64,000 nucleotides of DNA. It comes from Paracoccus aerius (GTDB lineage: Bacteria; Pseudomonadota; Alphaproteobacteria; Rhodobacterales; Rhodobacteraceae). Made by a program: the position numbers and the translations under genes. Location: assembly GCF_014656455.1 (NCBI RefSeq), contig NZ_BNCL01000002.1:62001-126000 (forward strand). Reading direction: 5' to 3'. Below are positions 1 through 7,971 of the stretch, piece by piece (the stretch's first letter is position 1; the number at the start of each line of letters is the position of its first letter). The notes below the pieces were generated by a model that was not told where the DNA came from, made no database searches, and saw nothing but the letters and a program-made list of their open reading frames with translations.

Positions 1-721
1 GCGCCTCGCGCCGATGGCGGATGACCCCGTCCAGGCCCATGCCATATTCGGGCGTCATCAGTTCGGCGGCATAGGTGGGTGACACGGTGGTCAGCGCATC
101 CGCCCCCATCAGCCCGGACTTCAGGGCCGAGATGCCGCCATAGAATTCATAGCCTTCGGGGTGGAAATGCCAGGGATCCAGGCGCAGTGACTGCACCCGC
201 CCCGGATCCGTGGATCCGGTAAAGGCGATGTTGTGGATGGTCAGCACCGTGGCCGGGCCACCGCCCATCTGGCGCAGGTATTGCGGCACGAAGCCCGCCT
301 GCCAGTCATGGCCATGCAGCACCTGCGGATGCCAGCCCGCCACGCCGTGGATGCCCAGATGCGCGCCGATCCAGGACAGCGCGGCAAAGCGTTCGGGATT
401 GTCCGGCCAGTCGCGCCCGTCCGGCGCCATGTAAGGCGACCCTGCCCGCGCATAAAGATGCGGCGCGTCGATCACCACCAGATCCAGGCCCGCGGCCCGG
501 CCCGACAGGATCCATGCCTGGCCGCCGAACAGGTCATGGAAATGCGCGACTTCGGCCCGGTCATGCAGCGCATCCATCACCGCCGGATAGCCGGGCAGCA
601 GGGTCCGCATCTGCACCCCCTGGGCCCCAAGCGCGGCGGGCAGCGCGCCCGCCACATCGGCCAGCCCGCCGGTCTTGACCAGCGGCGCGCATTCGGATGC
701 GATCGACAGAACCCGCGTCAA
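1..721 (-). CDS. glgA: Glycogen synthase (ADP-glucose type), N-terminal part
   Basis: GT5 starch/glycogen synthase that extends alpha-1,4-glucan from ADP-glucose. About 240 residues are visible; the C-terminus lies outside the window. The N-terminus reads [20 protein letters not shown], the ADP-glucose-binding KxGGL loop at about residues 16-20, followed by [11 protein letters not shown] and later the LHGHDWQAG segment typical of GlgA. I chose a TTG start at 721 because it overlaps the glgC stop as TTGA and puts the family N-terminus exactly at the start; no ATG lies nearby. It is translationally coupled to glgC, which makes its substrate. Confidence 0.93.
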   Translation of the reverse strand, partial: MTRVLSIASECAPLVKTGGLADVAGALPAALGAQGVQMRTLLPGYPAVMDALHDRAEVAHFHDLFGGQAWILSGRAAGLDLVVIDAPHLYARAGSPYMAPDGRDWPDNPERFAALSWIGAHLGIHGVAGWHPQVLHGHDWQAGFVPQYLRQMGGGPATVLTIHNIAFTGSTDPGRVQSLRLDPWHFHPEGYEFYGGISALKSGLMGADALTTVSPTYAAELMTPEYGMGLDGVIRHRREA

Positions 722-1974
722 AGGCTTGCCGCCCGCCTGTCAAGCATGTCCTGGGTGATCAAGGTGATGCCTCCTTCGCTGACGCGGAACCACTTGGCGT
801 CTTCCTGCGGATCCTCGCCCACGACAAGGCCATCGGGAATGACCACGCCCCGGTCGATGACCGCGCGGGTCAGCCGCGCCCTCCGGTTCACCGTCACATA
901 AGGCAGCGCCACGACATGATCCAGCGATGCATAGCTGTTCGTATGCACCTGCGTGAACAGCAGCGAATTGCGGATTTCCGTCCCCGAGATGATGCATCCC
1001 CCCGACACCATCGAGGATATCGCGATCCCGCGCCGGTCCTTCTCGTCATGGATGAACTTGGCGGGCGGGGCGCTTTCGGAATAGGTCCAGATCGGCCATT
1101 CCTGGTCCCACAGGTTCAATTCCGGGGTGAAATCGGTCAGGTCGATATTGGCCTTCCAGAAGGCATCCACCGTTCCCACGTCCTTCCAATAGGCGGGGGC
1201 GCCCGCGTCCCGCACGCAGGACACGTCGAAGCGGTGCGCCATCGCCTTGCCGTTGCGAACGATCTCGGGGATCAGGTCATGACCGAAGTCATGGCTGGAA
1301 TTGGGATCCTGGGCATCCCGCAGCAGCAGATCGCGCAGGAAGGGCCAGCTGAAGACATAGATCCCCATGGATGCCAGCGCGCTGTCGGGATCATCGGGCA
1401 TTCCCGGCGGATCGGCGGGCTTTTCCAGGAACGAGGTGATGCGCCCGGTTTCATCGACCGCCATCACGCCAAAGGCGGTTGCGTCCATCCGGGGCACGGT
1501 CAGGCAGCCGATGGTCACGTCGGCGCGGCTTTCGCAATGCTCGCGCAGCATGATCTCGTAATCCATCTTGTAGATGTGGTCGCCCGCCAGGATCACGATG
1601 TAATCCACGTCATAGCTGTCCACGATGTCGATGTTCTGGGTCACCGCATCTGCCGTGCCGCGATACCAGTGGTCTTCCGACATCCGCTGGCTGGCGGGCA
1701 GGATGTCCATGAACTCGTTGCGCTCGGCGCGAAAGAAGTTCCAGCCCCGCTGCACGTGGCGGATCAGGCTGTGGGCCTTGTATTGCGTGGCGACCGCGAT
1801 CTTGCGGATGCCCGAATTCATCGCATTCGACAGGGCAAAGTCGATGATGCGGGTCTTGCCACCGAAATAGACCGCCGGCTTCACCCGGCGGTCGGTCAGT
1901 TCCCTCAATCGGCTTCCGCGTCCTCCGGCCAGAACAAAGGCCATCGCGCGCCGGGTCAATCTCAGTTCGCTCAT
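718..1974 (-). CDS. glgC: Glucose-1-phosphate adenylyltransferase
   Basis: Makes ADP-glucose from glucose-1-phosphate and ATP, the committed step of glycogen synthesis. The N-terminal nucleotide-binding loop [18 protein letters not shown] and the [19 protein letters not shown] segment are diagnostic. [16 protein letters not shown] residues ([12 protein letters not shown]) and a C-terminal left-handed beta-helix region follow. The length of 418 residues is normal. ATG at 1974 is preferred over an in-frame TTG at 1977 because a GGGGGAGGA ribosome site sits six bases upstream of the ATG. The start overlaps the stop of a questionable small upstream ORF as TGATG; the stop overlaps glgA. Confidence 0.96.
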   Translation of the reverse strand: MSELRLTRRAMAFVLAGGRGSRLRELTDRRVKPAVYFGGKTRIIDFALSNAMNSGIRKIAVATQYKAHSLIRHVQRGWNFFRAERNEFMDILPASQRMSEDHWYRGTADAVTQNIDIVDSYDVDYIVILAGDHIYKMDYEIMLREHCESRADVTIGCLTVPRMDATAFGVMAVDETGRITSFLEKPADPPGMPDDPDSALASMGIYVFSWPFLRDLLLRDAQDPNSSHDFGHDLIPEIVRNGKAMAHRFDVSCVRDAGAPAYWKDVGTVDAFWKANIDLTDFTPELNLWDQEWPIWTYSESAPPAKFIHDEKDRRGIAISSMVSGGCIISGTEIRNSLLFTQVHTNSYASLDHVVALPYVTVNRRARLTRAVIDRGVVIPDGLVVGEDPQEDAKWFRVSEGGITLITQDMLDRRAASL

Positions 1975-2204
1975 CAACCATCCTCCCCCATATCACCATC
2001 GCCTGCGACAAGGATCACCGCCGACTTGCGCAACGGATTGATGCCCCGCGCCAACCGCCTCCTGGCCCCTGCGGCGCCACCGCCGACGCGGACGGTCATC
2101 CAGCTGTCATTGAATTGCGGAATGCCCGGCCCGCTGCCTCGTCCCCCGACCAGGGCCGGGATTTCGTCATTCGTCAGTGATGACACATCAGGCACCTGTC
2201 CCAT
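1974..2204 (-). CDS. Doubtful 76-residue ORF upstream of glgC
   Basis: This ORF occupies most of the 350-base gap between glgC and the alpha-glucosidase gene. Its stop overlaps the glgC ATG as TGATG, the arrangement expected for a coupled leader gene. The product is Gly/Arg-rich and I recognise no family. GC at third codon positions is only about 70%, clearly lower than in neighbouring genes, and the ribosome site is weak. It may be a translated leader of the glg operon, or just open reading frame inside the 5' leader. The rest of the gap (2205-2324) shows only promoter space. Confidence 0.25.
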   Translation of the reverse strand: MGQVPDVSSLTNDEIPALVGGRGSGPGIPQFNDSWMTVRVGGGAAGARRRLARGINPLRKSAVILVAGDGDMGEDG

Positions 2205-2324
2205 GATCCCACTCTAGCCCGCCGTTTGATCAGGGCAATCCATCACTTAACGCCCGAACCGCCTTTATGTTGCCCGCCCGGATGTGTTCTATCGCCCCGA
2301 AGCCCGACCAAGCAGGAGAGTCTC

Positions 2325-3926
2325 ATGACGGAATGGTGGCGCGACGCGGTGATCTATCAGATCTATCCCCGCAGCTTTCAGGACAGCAATGGCGACGGGA
2401 TCGGCGACCTGCCGGGCATCACCCGGCGGCTGGACCATGTGGCCTCGCTGGGGGTGGACGCGATCTGGCTGTCGCCCATCTTCACCTCGCCCATGAAGGA
2501 CATGGGCTATGACGTCAGCGACTATTGCGACATCGACCCGCTGTTCGGCACGCTGGACGATTTCGACGCAATGGTGGCGCGCGCGCATGAATTGGGGCTG
2601 AAGGTCATCATCGACCAGGTCATCAGCCATTCCAGCGACCGCCACCCCTGGTTCGCCGAAAGCCGCGCCAGCCGCGACAACGACAAGGCCGACTGGTATG
2701 TCTGGGCCGACCCGAATCCCGACGGCACGCCCCCCAACAACTGGCCTTCCGTCTTTGGCGGCCCCGCTTGGGAATGGGAACCGCAGCGGCGGCAATATTA
2801 CCTGCACAACTTCCTGATCGAGCAGCCCGACCTGAACCTGTGGAACCGCGAGGTGCAGGACGCGCTTCTGGGCACCATGCGCTTCTGGCTGGAACGCGGC
2901 GTGGACGGCTTCCGGCTGGACACCGTCAACTTCTATTTCCACGACGCCCGGCTGCGGGACAACCCGCCCAATCCCGACAGCACCGCCCCCGACACCTACA
3001 ACATGCAACGTCATGTCTATTCCAAGAACCGTCCCGAAAACATCGCCTTCCTCAGGCGGATGCGCAGGCTGACCGACGAATACGACGCCCGCATGATGGT
3101 GGGCGAGGTGGGCGAAAGCGGCGACACCTCGATCCGGATCATGGCCGAATACACGGCGGGCAGCGACCGGCTGCACATGTGCTACAGCTTCGAGATGCTG
3201 AGCCACGATTTCACCGCCCGGCATTTCCGCCACACGATCGAGGGCGTCCACAAGGGCGCGCCCGATGCCCATGCCTGCTGGTCCTTTTCCAACCACGACG
3301 TGTTCCGGCACGTGACCCGGTGGATGCCCCATGCCGAAGCGTCCGAAGCCCTTGCCCGGCAGGCGGCGGCGATGCTGCTGTCCTTTCCCGGCACCATCTG
3401 CCTTTACCAGGGCGAGGAACTGGGCCAGACGGAAACCGAACTGGTCTATGACGAACTGACCGACCCCCCGGCGCTGCGCTTCTGGCCCCAGATCAAGGGC
3501 CGCGACGGCTGCCGCACGCCGATGGTCTGGGACGACAGCCCAAACGCGGGCTTTTCCGCGGCAAAGCCCTGGCTGCCGGTCAAGGAACCCCAGGCCGCCC
3601 GCCATGTCGCGGGCCAGCAGGGCGACAATGACAGCGTGCTGTCGGCCTATCGCGCCACTCTGGCCTTTCGCAAGGCGCAGATGCCGCTGCGGCGGGGCGA
3701 GACCTCGTTCCTGGACCTGCCCGAACCGATCCTGGCCTTTCATCGCGGCATCGGGGGCGAGGCGCTGACCTGCGTCTTCAACCTATCGCCCAAACCCGCG
3801 CGGCTGACCCTGTCGGACGACGCGGCGCTTGCCGGGCCGTCGCGGGGTTCGCTGAATGGCAGGGTGCTGGACCTGCCGCCCAACGGCTTTGCCTGGCTGG
3901 ACCGCGCGGTCCGCCTGTCGCTCTAG
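2325..3926 (+). CDS. GH13 alpha-glucosidase
   Basis: Glycoside hydrolase family 13 enzyme acting on alpha-glucosidic bonds of oligosaccharides; 533 residues, normal for bacterial alpha-glucosidases and oligo-1,6-glucosidases. It starts MTEWWRDAVIYQIYPRSFQD, the standard first barrel strand. Conserved regions are visible: I DQVISHSSDRH, II GFRLDTVNF with nucleophile Asp199, III MVGEVGE with acid/base Glu261, IV FSNHD with Asp325. I chose the ATG at 2325 (AGGAGAG upstream); an in-frame ATG at 2226 would add 33 unrelated residues. It has no signal peptide, so it is cytoplasmic. Divergent from glgCA, which fits glycogen or imported alpha-glucoside turnover. The exact substrate is unknown. Confidence 0.93.
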   Translation: MTEWWRDAVIYQIYPRSFQDSNGDGIGDLPGITRRLDHVASLGVDAIWLSPIFTSPMKDMGYDVSDYCDIDPLFGTLDDFDAMVARAHELGLKVIIDQVISHSSDRHPWFAESRASRDNDKADWYVWADPNPDGTPPNNWPSVFGGPAWEWEPQRRQYYLHNFLIEQPDLNLWNREVQDALLGTMRFWLERGVDGFRLDTVNFYFHDARLRDNPPNPDSTAPDTYNMQRHVYSKNRPENIAFLRRMRRLTDEYDARMMVGEVGESGDTSIRIMAEYTAGSDRLHMCYSFEMLSHDFTARHFRHTIEGVHKGAPDAHACWSFSNHDVFRHVTRWMPHAEASEALARQAAAMLLSFPGTICLYQGEELGQTETELVYDELTDPPALRFWPQIKGRDGCRTPMVWDDSPNAGFSAAKPWLPVKEPQAARHVAGQQGDNDSVLSAYRATLAFRKAQMPLRRGETSFLDLPEPILAFHRGIGGEALTCVFNLSPKPARLTLSDDAALAGPSRGSLNGRVLDLPPNGFAWLDRAVRLSL

Positions 3927-3927
3927 G

Positions 3928-4110
3928 TCAGTCCGGCTTGCGGCGCAGGAACAGCTCGAAGGCCAGGTAAAGCCCGGCAGCCCCCGAGATCGCCGCCCAG
4001 AAGGGGTTGCCGGTGTAAAGCTCGACCCCGGCCCAGGCCAGGGGAACGATCACGCACAGGATCCGCACCCAAAGGTGGCGGAAGAAGGGGGCGTTCGGGT
4101 CAACCAGCAT
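3928..4110 (-). CDS. Small inner-membrane protein, 60 residues
   Basis: A short protein of a type common in Rhodobacteraceae, beginning MLVDPNAPFFRHLWVR and containing two hydrophobic segments (about residues 16-32 and 37-53) separated by a short polar turn, with a basic C-terminus RRKPD. Function unknown. It converges on the alpha-glucosidase gene with one base between the stop codons. A dispersed CCCGGGATATTTGG element lies just upstream of its start. No enzymatic motif is visible. Confidence 0.7.
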   Translation of the reverse strand: MLVDPNAPFFRHLWVRILCVIVPLAWAGVELYTGNPFWAAISGAAGLYLAFELFLRRKPD

Positions 4111-4130
4111 GTCCTGCCTCGTGTCTTTCG

Positions 4131-4152
4131 CTTTGGTCCAAATATCCCGGGG
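4131..4152 (-). repeat. Dispersed CCCGGGATATTTGG element, copy A
   Basis: Read on the minus strand this segment is CCCCGGGATATTTGGACCAAAG, preceded by a GC-rich palindrome (CCGGGGCGCTGCCCCGG). Related segments occur at 29936, 44122 and 46724, always in an intergenic position just upstream of a gene in the same orientation. It lies between the lysR stop and the start of the small membrane protein gene. Confidence 0.55.
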
Positions 4153-4176
4153 TCCGGGGCAGCGCCCCGGCCTTGC

Positions 4177-5073
4177 CTACAACCCCGCAAGCCAGGGCGG
4201 CTCTCCGGCGAAGGCGGCGGCGACATGGTCGATGAAGGCGCGGGTCTTGCGCGGCATCGGGCGGATCGGCGGCCAGACCAGGCTGACCGGCAGCGGATCC
4301 TGCGGCAAGTGGGGCAGCAGCCGCACCAGCCGCCGGTCGCGCAGCGCGTCATGGACGATGAACATCGGCAGCAGCGCCAGCCCCAGCCCGCCGATCGCCA
4401 TGTCGCGCATCGCCTCGCCATTGTTGGCGGTGATGCGGCCCAGGGGCGGCTGCGCCACCCCCGCAAAGGGCCAGATGTCGCCAAGCCGCGCGTTCAGATA
4501 GCCGATGGCGCTGTGGCGCGCCAAGTCGGCCGGGTCGTCAAGGCCTCCATGCACCGCCAGATAATCCGGGCTCGCCACAAGGGCGCGCGGATCGGCGCAG
4601 ACCCGGCGGGCCATCAGGCTGCTGTCGCGCATCTGCCCGATCCGCAACCCCACGTCGAAACCCGCCCGGCCCAGGTCAGTCAGTTGGTCGTCGTAGTCCA
4701 GCACCACCTCCAGTCCCGGATGGGCGCGGGCGAAACCTGCGATCACCGGGCCCATGTGACGGATGCCGAAGCTCATCGGCGCGGCGATGGCCAGCCGCCC
4801 GCGCAGATCGGCCTGCCCGCCCAGGCTTTCGGTCGCGGCCACCAGTTCGGCCAGGGCGGGCCGCACGCGGTCGGCCAGGGCCAGGGCGTTGTCCGTGGGG
4901 GCGATGCGGCCCGCGTGACGGGTGAACAGGGCCACGCCCAAGGCGGCCTCGAAATCGCTGATCCGCTTACTGACCACGGATTTTGACAAATCCGCCCGCG
5001 CCGCGGCGCCGGAGATGCTGCCCGCATCCAGCACCGCCAGAAATGTCCGAATGTCGCTGATCGACCAATCCAT
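4177..5073 (-). CDS. LysR-family transcriptional regulator
   Basis: DNA-binding regulator of 298 residues. The N-terminal winged helix-turn-helix (about residues 1-62) reads [20 protein letters not shown] then [20 protein letters not shown], followed by a LysR substrate-binding domain of the CrgA/DsdC-like type. The ATG at 5073 gives the canonical LysR N-terminus; longer in-frame starts only add low-complexity sequence. It is divergent from a VOC dioxygenase/FMN reductase operon with 123 bases between them, holding a perfect inverted repeat at 5099-5117. A nearly identical repeat lies in the second divergent promoter of this cluster, so this protein probably controls both. The inducer is unknown; a quinone or other electrophile is inferred from the neighbours. 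Confidence 0.93.
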   Translation of the reverse strand: MDWSISDIRTFLAVLDAGSISGAAARADLSKSVVSKRISDFEAALGVALFTRHAGRIAPTDNALALADRVRPALAELVAATESLGGQADLRGRLAIAAPMSFGIRHMGPVIAGFARAHPGLEVVLDYDDQLTDLGRAGFDVGLRIGQMRDSSLMARRVCADPRALVASPDYLAVHGGLDDPADLARHSAIGYLNARLGDIWPFAGVAQPPLGRITANNGEAMRDMAIGGLGLALLPMFIVHDALRDRRLVRLLPHLPQDPLPVSLVWPPIRPMPRKTRAFIDHVAAAFAGEPPWLAGL

Positions 5074-5098
5074 TCCGCGACCATAGCCAAGGGCCGGC

Positions 5099-5117
5099 CG
5101 TTCGCAAGAACCGAACG
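5099..5117. promoter_or_regulatory. Putative LysR operator 1
   Basis: CGTTCGCAAGAACCGAACG: 6-bp perfect arms CGTTCG/CGAACG around seven bases, containing T-N11-A (5102 and 5114), the classical LysR half-site geometry. It is located between the divergent lysR and VOC dioxygenase genes. It shares positions 1-9 and 15-19 with operator 2 at 9571. Confidence 0.65.
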
Positions 5118-5196
5118 CCGCATTGCCCGCACGGCGGGTGCCACGAACGGTCGCCTTGGGCCATATTGTCGGCAAGCAAGGAAAGGATCGGCACCC

Positions 5197-6138
5197 ATGC
5201 AACTGACCGGCATTCACCACCTGACCGCGATCACCGCCGACGCGGCAGGCAACAACCGCTTCTACACCGACACGCTGGGCCTTCGCCGCGTGAAGAAGAC
5301 CGTGAACCAGGACGACACCTCGGCCTATCACCTGTTCTTCGCCGATGGCGCGGGCACGCCCGGCACCGACATCACCTTCTTCGACTGGCCCGCCCCGCGT
5401 GAACGTCGCGGCACCCATTCCATCAGCCGCACCGGGCTGCGGGTGTCCGGGGACAGCCTTGACTGGTGGGCCGCGCGCCTCTCCGACCTGGGGGTGTCGA
5501 CCGGGCGGATCGAAACGCTGGACGGCCGCGCCAGCCTCGATCTCGAGGATCCCGAAGGGCAGCGCCTGCGCCTAGTCGCGGCACCCGAACCCGCGGGCCA
5601 GCCCTGGGATCAAAGCCCGGTTCCCGCGCCGCACCAGATCCACGGCCTTGGCCCGATCACGATCTCGGTCCCCGAACTGGCCCCGACCCAGGCCGTGCTG
5701 ACGCAGGTCATGAACATGGCGAAGGTGCGCGACTATGCCAGCCCAGACGGGCAGGGCCAGGTCCATGTCTTTCAGATGGGTGAAGGCGGGGCGGCGGCCG
5801 AACTGCATGTCGCGGTCCAGCCCGGCCTGCCCGCCGCCCAGCAGGGCGCGGGCGGGGTCCATCACGTGGCCTTCCGCGTGCCCGACACCGCCGCGCTGAC
5901 GGAATGGACAAACCGCGTGCGAGGCTTCCGCGTCCCGAACTCGGGCGAGGTGGAGCGCTTCTACTTCCGCTCGCTTTACTTCCGCGAACCGGGCGGCAAC
6001 CTGTTCGAACTGGCGACCGACGGTCCCGGCTTCGACGTGGACGAACCGCGCGACACGATGGGCCAAGGCCTGTCGCTGCCGCCCTTCCTGGAACCCCGCC
6101 GCGCCGCGATCGAGGCCGGGCTGAAACCTCTGGACTAG
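5197..6138 (+). CDS. VOC-family ring-cleaving dioxygenase (MhqO/LinE type)
   Basis: 313-residue vicinal-oxygen-chelate protein with two tandem VOC modules (about 1-145 and 150-290). Metal ligands are apparent as His in GIHHLTAIT near the N-terminus, His in GVHHVAF, and Glu in [12 protein letters not shown] near residue 270. Family members of this length cleave hydroquinones or catechols or act in quinone resistance. First gene of an operon with the FMN reductase and divergent from lysR. Its C-terminal half resembles that of the fused enzyme at 7964-9487, so the two are paralogues. The exact substrate is not predictable. Confidence 0.88.
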   Translation: MQLTGIHHLTAITADAAGNNRFYTDTLGLRRVKKTVNQDDTSAYHLFFADGAGTPGTDITFFDWPAPRERRGTHSISRTGLRVSGDSLDWWAARLSDLGVSTGRIETLDGRASLDLEDPEGQRLRLVAAPEPAGQPWDQSPVPAPHQIHGLGPITISVPELAPTQAVLTQVMNMAKVRDYASPDGQGQVHVFQMGEGGAAAELHVAVQPGLPAAQQGAGGVHHVAFRVPDTAALTEWTNRVRGFRVPNSGEVERFYFRSLYFREPGGNLFELATDGPGFDVDEPRDTMGQGLSLPPFLEPRRAAIEAGLKPLD

Positions 6139-6186
6139 GCGACACGCCGGGGGCACCCTGCCCCCGGTTCTTCCACGGAGATGCGC

Positions 6187-6726
6187 ATGACCACCATCCT
6201 CGGCCTGTCGGGCAGCCTGCGCCGCGCCTCGATCAACGGCGGCCTGCTGCGCGCCGCCCGCGACACCGCGCCCCAAGGCGTGACGGTCGTGATCGGCGAT
6301 ATCGCGGACGTGCCGCTGTATAACGGAGATGACGAGGCCGCGCACGGCACGCCGCCTGCCGTCGCGCAGCTGAACCAGCAACTGGCCGCGGCCGACGGGC
6401 TGCTGCTGGTGACGCCTGAATACAACAACGGCATCCCCGGCGTCTTCAAGAATGCCATCGACTGGATGTCGCGGGGCGAAGGTCTGGGGCTGTTTGTCGG
6501 CAAGCCGGTCGCGGTCATGGGCGCCTCCCCCGGCGGCTTCGGGACGACCCAGGCGCAAAGCCATTGGTGGCCCGTCCTGCGGACGCTGAAGATGCGCCCC
6601 TGGTGGGACGGGCGGCTGATGGTGTCGCGCGCGGGCGGGCTGTTCGACAGGGACGGCAACCTGACCGACAACAAGACCCGGCAGGCGGTGGCCGATTTCA
6701 TGTCAGGATTTGCAGCCAGCCTTTGA
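6187..6726 (+). CDS. NADPH-dependent FMN reductase / quinone reductase-like flavoprotein
   Basis: Flavodoxin-fold reductase of 179 residues. The N-terminal phosphate loop GLSGSLRRASINGGLL and the central TPEYNNGIPGVFKNAIDW motif are diagnostic of the NADPH-dependent FMN reductase/chromate-quinone reductase family. ATG at 6187 is preferred over ATG at 6181 because the GGAG ribosome site abuts the latter and is six bases from the former. The VOC gene ends 48 bases upstream, and a terminator follows. A role in two-electron reduction of quinones, feeding the ring-cleaving enzymes beside it, is plausible by analogy with Bacillus mhq/azoreductase clusters. Confidence 0.9.
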   Translation: MTTILGLSGSLRRASINGGLLRAARDTAPQGVTVVIGDIADVPLYNGDDEAAHGTPPAVAQLNQQLAAADGLLLVTPEYNNGIPGVFKNAIDWMSRGEGLGLFVGKPVAVMGASPGGFGTTQAQSHWWPVLRTLKMRPWWDGRLMVSRAGGLFDRDGNLTDNKTRQAVADFMSGFAASL

Positions 6727-6747
6727 CGATCGTGCATCTGCGCACAG

Positions 6748-6771
6748 AGCCCCTGCGCCGGCGGGGCTTTT
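6748..6771 (+). terminator. Rho-independent terminator after the FMN reductase gene
   Basis: AGCCCC, a ten-base loop region that can itself pair, GGGGCT, then TTTT. It separates the first two genes of the cluster from the following VOC gene. Confidence 0.6.
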
Positions 6772-6846
6772 CGTAAGGCGGGCGGGGCTCCATCTTGAGC
6801 CCAAAGGGGGGCGGCACGCCCGACCCTGAAGGAAAGGACCGGCCCC

Positions 6847-7608
6847 GTGACCGACAAGACCATCGACCATGTCGCGCTGACGGTGCGCGACCTGCCCGGC
6901 ATGACCGGCTTTTACCGTGACGCGATCGGGCTGGACCACCTGGGCGGCGACGGCGAGACCGCGCGCCTTGGCGCGGGGAACCGCCCCCTTCTGGAATTGC
7001 GCCGCGACAGTGCCGCCCGCCCGCGCGATCCTCGCCAGGCCGGGCTGTTCCACACCGCCTTCCTGTTGCCCCGCCGCGCCGATCTGGCCCGCTGGCTGCG
7101 CCACGCCGCCGACACGGGCACGCGCTTGACCGGCGCCAGCGACCACGGCGTCAGCGAGGCCCTGTATCTGGACGATCCCGAAGGAAACGGCATCGAGATC
7201 TATTGGGACCGTGCGCCCGACCGGTGGACCCGCAACGGCGACCGGATCGAGATGTTCACCCGCCGCCTGAACCTGGATGACCTGCTGTCGATGGCCGATG
7301 GCCCGTGGCAGGGCGCGCCCGATGGTAGCAGCCTGGGCCATGTCCACCTGCAGGTGGGCGACCTGGATCAGGCTGATGCTTTCCTTGTGGGCGAGTTGGG
7401 CCTGACCCAGACCTTCGACGCGCCTGGCGGGGCCTGGTACGGCTGGAACGGCTATCACCACCACCTGGCGGGGAACACCTGGAACAGCCGGGGCGCGGGG
7501 ATGCGCGAAAAAGGAATGACGGGCCTGGCCGAGGTGGTGATCCGGGACCTTGGCCGGGCAAGCCAGACCATAACCGATCCGTGGGGAACACCGTTCCGGT
7601 TCCTGTAG
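6847..7608 (+). CDS. VOC-family dioxygenase (CatE-like, two VOC modules)
   Basis: 253-residue protein resembling catechol-2,3-dioxygenase-like CatE. The first module begins KTIDHVALTVRDLPGMTGFY and ends with the metal-binding Glu in DDPEGNGIEIYWDR; the second contains LGHVHLQVGDLD and AWYGWNGYHHHLAGN. The GTG at 6847 (GAAGGAAAGGACC upstream) places the first VOC strand at the N-terminus; no suitable ATG exists. The TAG stop lies inside the left arm of a long inverted repeat that forms the junction with the converging GNAT gene. It belongs to the same detoxification neighbourhood, but the terminator upstream suggests its own promoter. Confidence 0.88.
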   Translation: MTDKTIDHVALTVRDLPGMTGFYRDAIGLDHLGGDGETARLGAGNRPLLELRRDSAARPRDPRQAGLFHTAFLLPRRADLARWLRHAADTGTRLTGASDHGVSEALYLDDPEGNGIEIYWDRAPDRWTRNGDRIEMFTRRLNLDDLLSMADGPWQGAPDGSSLGHVHLQVGDLDQADAFLVGELGLTQTFDAPGGAWYGWNGYHHHLAGNTWNSRGAGMREKGMTGLAEVVIRDLGRASQTITDPWGTPFRFL

Positions 7609-7666
7609 GGTGCGTGCTTGCACGCACCAAGCTGCCTGCCAAGGTGCGTGCAAGCACGCACCCTAC
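7605..7666. repeat. Double-hairpin inverted repeat, copy 1
   Basis: Two 24-base arms (7605-7628 and 7643-7666) are perfect reverse complements separated by 14 bases. Each arm is itself a palindrome, GGTGCGTGC-TT-GCACGCACC in the left one, flanked by GTAG/CTAC. The TAG in each outer end is the stop codon of the converging VOC and GNAT genes. A degenerate copy with the two units in the opposite order lies at 16553-16613, also between convergent genes. It probably works as a bidirectional terminator and looks like a REP-type dispersed element. Confidence 0.8.
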
Positions 7667-7971
7667 GGGCGTTCGACCGCAAAGGCATCCGCCCAGTCGG
7701 GGTTCTTCGCCAGCCGGTCCGCGACATAGGAACAGGCCGGGATGATCCGGAAGCCTTCCTTGCGCGCATCCGCCACCATCGCCTCGACCAGGGCGGCCGC
7801 CGCGCCGGTGCCGCGCAGGGCATGGGGGGCACCGGTATGGTCGGCGCTGACCCGGTCATTGCCCCGGCGGGTGAAGGTCAGTTCGGCCTCGGCGTCGATG
7901 CCCGCGATCCGCGCCACATAGCGGCCGTGGCGCGGGTCGGCCTGTTCCCTTGTGATGGTGATCTCAGCCAT
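7663..7971 (-). CDS. Small GNAT-family N-acetyltransferase (YjdJ/COG2388 type)
   Basis: 102-residue single-domain acetyltransferase-like protein. The acetyl-CoA-binding segment reads ALRGTGAAAALVEAMVADAR, a degenerate form of the Q/RxxGxG/A loop, and the C-terminus IIPACSYVADRLAKNPDWAD is typical of this small GNAT subgroup. Its start overlaps the 3' end of the VOC-hydrolase fusion gene by eight bases, so the two are translationally coupled. Substrate unknown. The TAG stop comes from the inverted repeat at 7605-7666. Confidence 0.85.
   Translation of the reverse strand: MAEITITREQADPRHGRYVARIAGIDAEAELTFTRRGNDRVSADHTGAPHALRGTGAAAALVEAMVADARKEGFRIIPACSYVADRLAKNPDWADAFAVERP

Noticed and set aside
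1251..1262. TTGCGAACG, the LysR-operator half sequence, inside glgC (another at 61240)
   Set aside because: Single half sites inside coding regions without the second arm at the required distance.
697..2217. 506-codon plus-strand ORF opposite glgC
   Set aside because: Shadow frame in high-GC DNA; rich in His/Arg/Gly without a recognisable domain, while the opposite strand encodes an unmistakable GlgC.
2289..3743. 484-codon minus-strand ORF opposite the alpha-glucosidase
   Set aside because: Shadow of the GH13 gene; no domain and low-complexity composition.
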